From Bacillota bacterium (GTDB lineage: Bacteria; Bacillota; Clostridia; Acetivibrionales; DSM-27016): a DNA stretch of 64,000 bases. The notes beneath the pieces are model-generated. The model saw nothing but the letters and a program-made list of their open reading frames with translations, made no database searches and was not told where the DNA came from. The translations under genes and the position numbers were made by a program. Below, piece after piece: positions 60,479-64,000 of this stretch. Position 1 is the stretch's first letter, and the number at the start of each line of letters is the position of its first letter. Location of the stretch: positions 186,001-250,000 of the forward strand of contig JAEWDM010000016.1 in assembly GCA_023390115.1 (NCBI GenBank), written 5' to 3'.

Positions 60479-60685
60479 ATGGCAAGGGTAACATTTAATG
60501 AAGAGATGTGCAAGGGCTGTAAGCTTTGTACAACGGTATGTCCTAAAAACATTGTTGTTATGAAAAATGACAAGCTTAACCTTAAAGGCTTTCATCCTGC
60601 CGGGGTTGAAGACATGGAAAAGTGCATAGGATGTGCATTTTGTGCGACTATTTGTCCTGATTGTGTAATTGAGGTTGAAAAGTAA
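60479..60685 (+). CDS. korD: 2-Oxoacid:ferredoxin oxidoreductase, delta (ferredoxin) subunit
   Basis: 68 residues from the ATG at 60479 (GAGGG upstream); in-frame starts further upstream lack family similarity. Two [4Fe-4S] motifs, CKGCKLCTTVC and CIGCAFCATIC. Passes electrons from the catalytic subunits to ferredoxin. Confidence 0.92.
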   Translation: MARVTFNEEMCKGCKLCTTVCPKNIVVMKNDKLNLKGFHPAGVEDMEKCIGCAFCATICPDCVIEVEK

Positions 60686-60732
60686 AAGCATTTAGCTTGA
60701 TTCTTGAGTGAGCATTGTAAGGGGGATATATA

Positions 60733-61797
60733 ATGGGAGAAAAATTATTAATGAAGGGAAATGAAGTAATTGCGGAGGCTGCTTTACGAGCAGGCTGCAG
60801 GCACTATTTCGGATACCCTATAACGCCTCAGACCGAAATAGCGCACTATATGGCAAAAAGAATGCCTCAGGTCAATGGAACCTTTGTACAGGCTGAGAGT
60901 GAGGTTGCAGCCATAAATATGGTTTATGGAGCGGCGAGTGCAGGAGTGAGGGTTTTGACATCTTCATCAAGCCCCGGCATAAGCTTAAAGCAGGAGGGGC
61001 TTTCATACATAGCAGGTGCTGAGCTTCCTGCTGTGGTAGTAAATATAGTAAGATGCGGTCCGGGACTTGGAGGGATACTTCCTGCACAGTGTGATTATTT
61101 TCAGACTGTGAAGGGAGGAGGACATGGAGACTATAAGATATGTACGCTGGCTCCATGCAGTGTACAGGAGCTTTATGAATTGACAATAGATGCCTTCAAC
61201 ATTTCCGATAAATATAGAATTGTCACAATGATAATGGGTGACGGTATCCTGGGGCAGATGATGGAAGCTGTTGAGTTCAGGGACAAGCAGGAGGAAAAGG
61301 TTATTTCTTATGATAAAGCCTGGTCCACAACAGGTACACAAATGAAGAGAGATAAAAATGTTGTCACTTCAATATATATAAATCCTGAGGTTTTAGAAAA
61401 GCATAATCAGAAGCTTCAGGCGAAATATGCACTTATAGTTCAGGAGGAGACAAGAGTTGAGGTCTTTAACTGTGAAGAGGCTGATATTATAGTGACTGCC
61501 TTCGGCACCGTTGCAAGGATTATTAAAAATGTCATAAAGCTGGCTGAAAAGGAGGGCATTAAGGTTGGCCTTATAAGGCCTATTACCCTGTGGCCTTTTC
61601 CTGATGCTGCTTTCCGGCAGTATAGCGGGACTGCCAAGGCTTTCCTGTCGGTAGAGATGAATGCCGGGCAGATGGTAGAGGATGTAAGATTGGCTGTTAA
61701 CGGGAAAAGGCCGGTTTACTTTCATGGCAGAATGGGAGGCATGGTGCCTACTCAAAGTGAGATATTGAACAAAATAAAAGAGATACTTGCAAAGTGA
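60733..61797 (+). CDS. korA: 2-Oxoacid:ferredoxin oxidoreductase, alpha subunit
   Basis: 354 residues with GNEVIAEAALRAGCRHYFGYPITPQTEI, the conserved N-terminus of the alpha subunit (landmarks GYPITPQTE and SSSPGISLKQEG). It most resembles the 2-ketoglutarate or branched-chain 2-oxoacid enzymes. GGGGG precedes the ATG. Confidence 0.94.
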   Translation: MGEKLLMKGNEVIAEAALRAGCRHYFGYPITPQTEIAHYMAKRMPQVNGTFVQAESEVAAINMVYGAASAGVRVLTSSSSPGISLKQEGLSYIAGAELPAVVVNIVRCGPGLGGILPAQCDYFQTVKGGGHGDYKICTLAPCSVQELYELTIDAFNISDKYRIVTMIMGDGILGQMMEAVEFRDKQEEKVISYDKAWSTTGTQMKRDKNVVTSIYINPEVLEKHNQKLQAKYALIVQEETRVEVFNCEEADIIVTAFGTVARIIKNVIKLAEKEGIKVGLIRPITLWPFPDAAFRQYSGTAKAFLSVEMNAGQMVEDVRLAVNGKRPVYFHGRMGGMVPTQSEILNKIKEILAK

Positions 61798-61824
61798 GGA
61801 TGTCTTTACGGAAGGGGAATTGAA

Positions 61825-62571
61825 ATGGCTGTAGCTTTTAAAAAACCACATGCATTGGCGGATGCTTCAATGCACTATTGCCCGGGGTGTACGCATGGAA
61901 TAGTACACAGGCTTATAGCCGAGGCCATAGATGAGCTTGGGATAGAGGGTAAGACAATAGGGATTTCTCCTGTTGGGTGCACCTATAATAATTATGAATA
62001 CTTTAATTGCGATATGGTTCAGGCTGCTCATGGGAGGGCCCCTGCCGTGGGTACCGGCGTTAAAAGGGCAAACCCCGATAATATAGTTTTTACTTATCAG
62101 GGAGACGGAGATCTTGCTGCCATTGGTACTGCCGAGATAGTACATGCTGCGGCAAGAGGAGAAAATATCACTACCATATTTGTAAACAACGCCATATATG
62201 GCATGACAGGAGGCCAGATGGCGCCTACTACCCTGCTTGATCAGGTCACCACCACCTCGCCTTATGGAAGAAAGCCCGATATAAACGGCTTCCCCATAAA
62301 TGTCTGTAATCTTATATCAACCCTTGAGGGAGCAGTTTTTATTGAAAGGGTATCAATGCATGACATAAAGAATATAATGAACGCTAAAAAGGCTATTAAA
62401 AGAGCTTTTGAGGTCCAAATGGCAAAGAAGGGCTTTTCTATTGTTGAGGTGCTGTCCTCCTGCCCTACAAACTGGGGAATGGCTCCTGTGGAGGCTTTAA
62501 AGTGGATAAAGGATAAGATGATTCCGGTATATCCGCTTGGAAACTTTAAGGGTAAGGATTTGGAGGTGTGA
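61825..62571 (+). CDS. korB: 2-Oxoacid:ferredoxin oxidoreductase, beta (TPP-binding) subunit
   Basis: 248 residues. CPGCTHGIVHRL binds an Fe-S cluster or metal region; TPP motif GDGDLAAIG and later NNAIYGMTGGQMAPTT. Thiamine-diphosphate-dependent decarboxylation of the 2-oxoacid takes place here. Confidence 0.95.
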   Translation: MAVAFKKPHALADASMHYCPGCTHGIVHRLIAEAIDELGIEGKTIGISPVGCTYNNYEYFNCDMVQAAHGRAPAVGTGVKRANPDNIVFTYQGDGDLAAIGTAEIVHAAARGENITTIFVNNAIYGMTGGQMAPTTLLDQVTTTSPYGRKPDINGFPINVCNLISTLEGAVFIERVSMHDIKNIMNAKKAIKRAFEVQMAKKGFSIVEVLSSCPTNWGMAPVEALKWIKDKMIPVYPLGNFKGKDLEV

Positions 62572-62572
62572 C

Positions 62573-63109
62573 ATGAGTATTCAACAGGATATTATCATAG
62601 CCGGATTTGGGGGACAGGGAATTCTGTCGGCGGGAAGGCTTCTGGCATACGCAGGGATGCTTGAGAACAAGAATGTATCATGGCTTCCGTCCTACGGTCC
62701 TGAGATGAGGGGAGGAACCGCAAATTGCAATGTCATCATTTCGGATGAGCCGGTGGGGTCGCCCATTTTAAACAGCGCAACAACACTGGTGGTTATGAAC
62801 GGACCGTCGCTGGAAAGGTTTGAAGGAATGGTGGAAAAGGGAGGCATTATAATTATAGACAGCTCCCTTGTTGACAGAAAGGTAAAAAGGAGTGATGTAG
62901 AGACTTGTGAAATTCCCGCCACAATGATGGCATCGGATATGGGAAATCTCACATATGCAAATATAATTATGCTCGGCAAGCTTATTGCCAGAACAGCAAT
63001 AATAGACAAGTCCAACTTTGAGAAGGCTCTTACCAAGGTTCTGCCCTCTAAAAAGCATTATATGATTCCTGAAGAAATGAAAGCCTTAGAGCTGGGAATA
63101 GGCTATTAA
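62573..63109 (+). CDS. korC: 2-Oxoacid:ferredoxin oxidoreductase, gamma subunit
   Basis: 178 residues from the ATG at 62573 (GGAGGTG upstream; two bases after the korB stop). Start IIIAGFGGQGILSAGRLLAYAG and PSYGPEMRGGTANCNVIIS are diagnostic. Completes the korDABC operon that supplies or uses succinyl-CoA or related acyl-CoA with reduced ferredoxin. Confidence 0.95.
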   Translation: MSIQQDIIIAGFGGQGILSAGRLLAYAGMLENKNVSWLPSYGPEMRGGTANCNVIISDEPVGSPILNSATTLVVMNGPSLERFEGMVEKGGIIIIDSSLVDRKVKRSDVETCEIPATMMASDMGNLTYANIIMLGKLIARTAIIDKSNFEKALTKVLPSKKHYMIPEEMKALELGIGY

Positions 63110-63113
63110 TAAT

Positions 63114-63157
63114 AAAAAGAAATGGCGTTGATTCTTAAATCAGCGCCATTTCTTTTT
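63114..63157. terminator. Bidirectional terminator between kor operon and glnN
   Basis: AAAAAGAAATGGCG(T)TGAT pairs with ATCAGCGCCATTTCTTTTT around a short loop, with A and T runs on both sides for the two converging transcripts. Confidence 0.88.
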
Positions 63158-63187
63158 ATTTTAAATACGAATCAAAATCAAAAATTC

Positions 63188-64000
63188 TTATACCTTAAAG
63201 AGCATTTCCCCGTAAGTAGGCAATGGCCATATGTCCGCGTCAACAATAGCTTCAAGCTTATCAGCCACAGCCCTCAGCCCGCCCATTTTCTTAAACACAT
63301 CAAAGGTATAGAAATAAGCCTGACTGTATGTGTCGCCGTGAAGGCTTGAGGCCTTTTCAACAGAATCTTCAAGAACACCTATTTCCTTCTTCAGAGAAGC
63401 AGCAAGTGAGGATACCTCTGTAAGCAGCTCTGACTGCGCGCTTATGTCTGCGGCAATTCCGGTAGACTTAATGGAATTAATGGAGCCGGCAAGCTTGGAA
63501 GTAAATTTAATTACTGCGGGAAGAATCTCACGCTTTGCTATTTCAAGCGTAGTAAGTGCTTCTATATTAATCGTCTTGATATAGTGCTCAAGAGAAATTT
63601 CATATCTTGACTCCATTTCCACTCTGCTCAGTACCGAATGCTTCTCCATTACCAAAAGGTTTTTTTCACTTATTAGTGCCTTTATGGACTCAACAGTGGT
63701 GCGGATGTTGGGAAGGCTCCTCTTTTCAGCTTCCGCAACCCATTCATCGGAATAACCGTTGCCGTTAAATATAACTCTCTTATGGTCTTTAACAATTTCG
63801 GTAAGTATCGACTGAACCTCAGAATCGAAATCACTTGCCTTTTCAAGCCTGTCGGCTATAATGCTGAGTTCTTCGGCAACAATAGTATTGAGAGTGAAAT
63901 TAGCCGCTGCAATTGATGCAGATGAGCCTACCATTCTGAACTCAAACTTATTTCCTGTGAACGCGAAGGGCGAAGTCCTGTTTCTGTCTGTCGAATCCTT
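63188..64000 (-). CDS. glnN: Glutamine synthetase type III, C-terminal part (5' end outside window)
   Basis: About 271 codons are visible, open at the right edge; the ATG at 63934 is internal. DRNRTSPFAFTGNKFEFR (catalytic-core landmark) is followed by MVGSSASIAAANFTLN, specific for the large type III enzymes, and then the helical C-terminal region rich in Glu/Lys. Condenses ammonia and glutamate with ATP. Convergent with the kor operon. Confidence 0.93.
   Translation of the reverse strand, partial: KDSTDRNRTSPFAFTGNKFEFRMVGSSASIAAANFTLNTIVAEELSIIADRLEKASDFDSEVQSILTEIVKDHKRVIFNGNGYSDEWVAEAEKRSLPNIRTTVESIKALISEKNLLVMEKHSVLSRVEMESRYEISLEHYIKTINIEALTTLEIAKREILPAVIKFTSKLAGSINSIKSTGIAADISAQSELLTEVSSLAASLKKEIGVLEDSVEKASSLHGDTYSQAYFYTFDVFKKMGGLRAVADKLEAIVDADIWPLPTYGEMLFKV

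Overview
The window looks like chromosomal DNA of an anaerobic, endospore-forming, low-to-moderate GC member of the Clostridia. The signs are a spore germinant-receptor operon, a Spo0E-like protein, a four-subunit 2-oxoacid:ferredoxin oxidoreductase, a type III glutamine synthetase, an oxygen-sensitive glycyl radical enzyme, a T-box leader and purine-rich ribosome binding sites. Many features recall Clostridium cluster III (Ruminiclostridium/Acetivibrio-like), but the genus cannot be fixed by reading alone.

Layout. 1-6.6 kb: housekeeping genes (end of a membrane protein, polA, coaE, a lytic transglycosylase, an unknown protein, a diguanylate cyclase). 6.7-12.3 kb: an AT-rich accessory island with a kinase-less AgrC-like membrane protein, an AgrD-like 51-residue signal precursor, a membrane M48 protease followed by a double-glycine bacteriocin, a strongly structured non-coding transcript, an Xre regulator and a Spo0E-like operon. 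Three promoters here share the same -35, 17-bp spacer, -10 and GTGA...TCAC palindrome. 12.6-35.7 kb: one metabolic system in a single direction. A YesM/YesN-type two-component pair precedes a furanose-type sugar ABC transporter, a PfkB sugar kinase, a glycyl radical enzyme and its activase, a chemoreceptor, and a bacterial microcompartment (three BMC-P, three BMC-H, one PduT-like BMC-T). Its enzymes are two DeoC-type aldolases, an acylating aldehyde dehydrogenase, PduL and PduS. 35.8-37.7 kb: a subtilase fragment and aroF under a T-box.

37.9-45.8 kb: a serine-recombinase gene split by a 6,193-bp element. The element has its own large serine recombinase and a complete gerA-type operon. A 17-bp repeat (one mismatch) marks its ends, and joining the two ends restores a perfect 525-codon recombinase frame. 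46-50.8 kb: a flavin-binding-type protein and a sulfate ABC operon. 50.8-57.3 kb: a MITE-like repeat, small and hypothetical proteins, an HD-GYP phosphodiesterase, phosphoglycerate mutase, a Fur-family regulator and an amidohydrolase. 57.7-64 kb: an LDH/MDH-family dehydrogenase, TcdA, a P-loop ATPase, korDABC and the end of glnN.

The points most worth a second look are the nested recombinase/germination element, the microcompartment that pairs a glycyl radical enzyme with two deoxyribose-phosphate aldolases, and the quorum-peptide/bacteriocin/Spo0E island with its shared promoter and putative structured RNA. No tRNA, rRNA or CRISPR array was seen.
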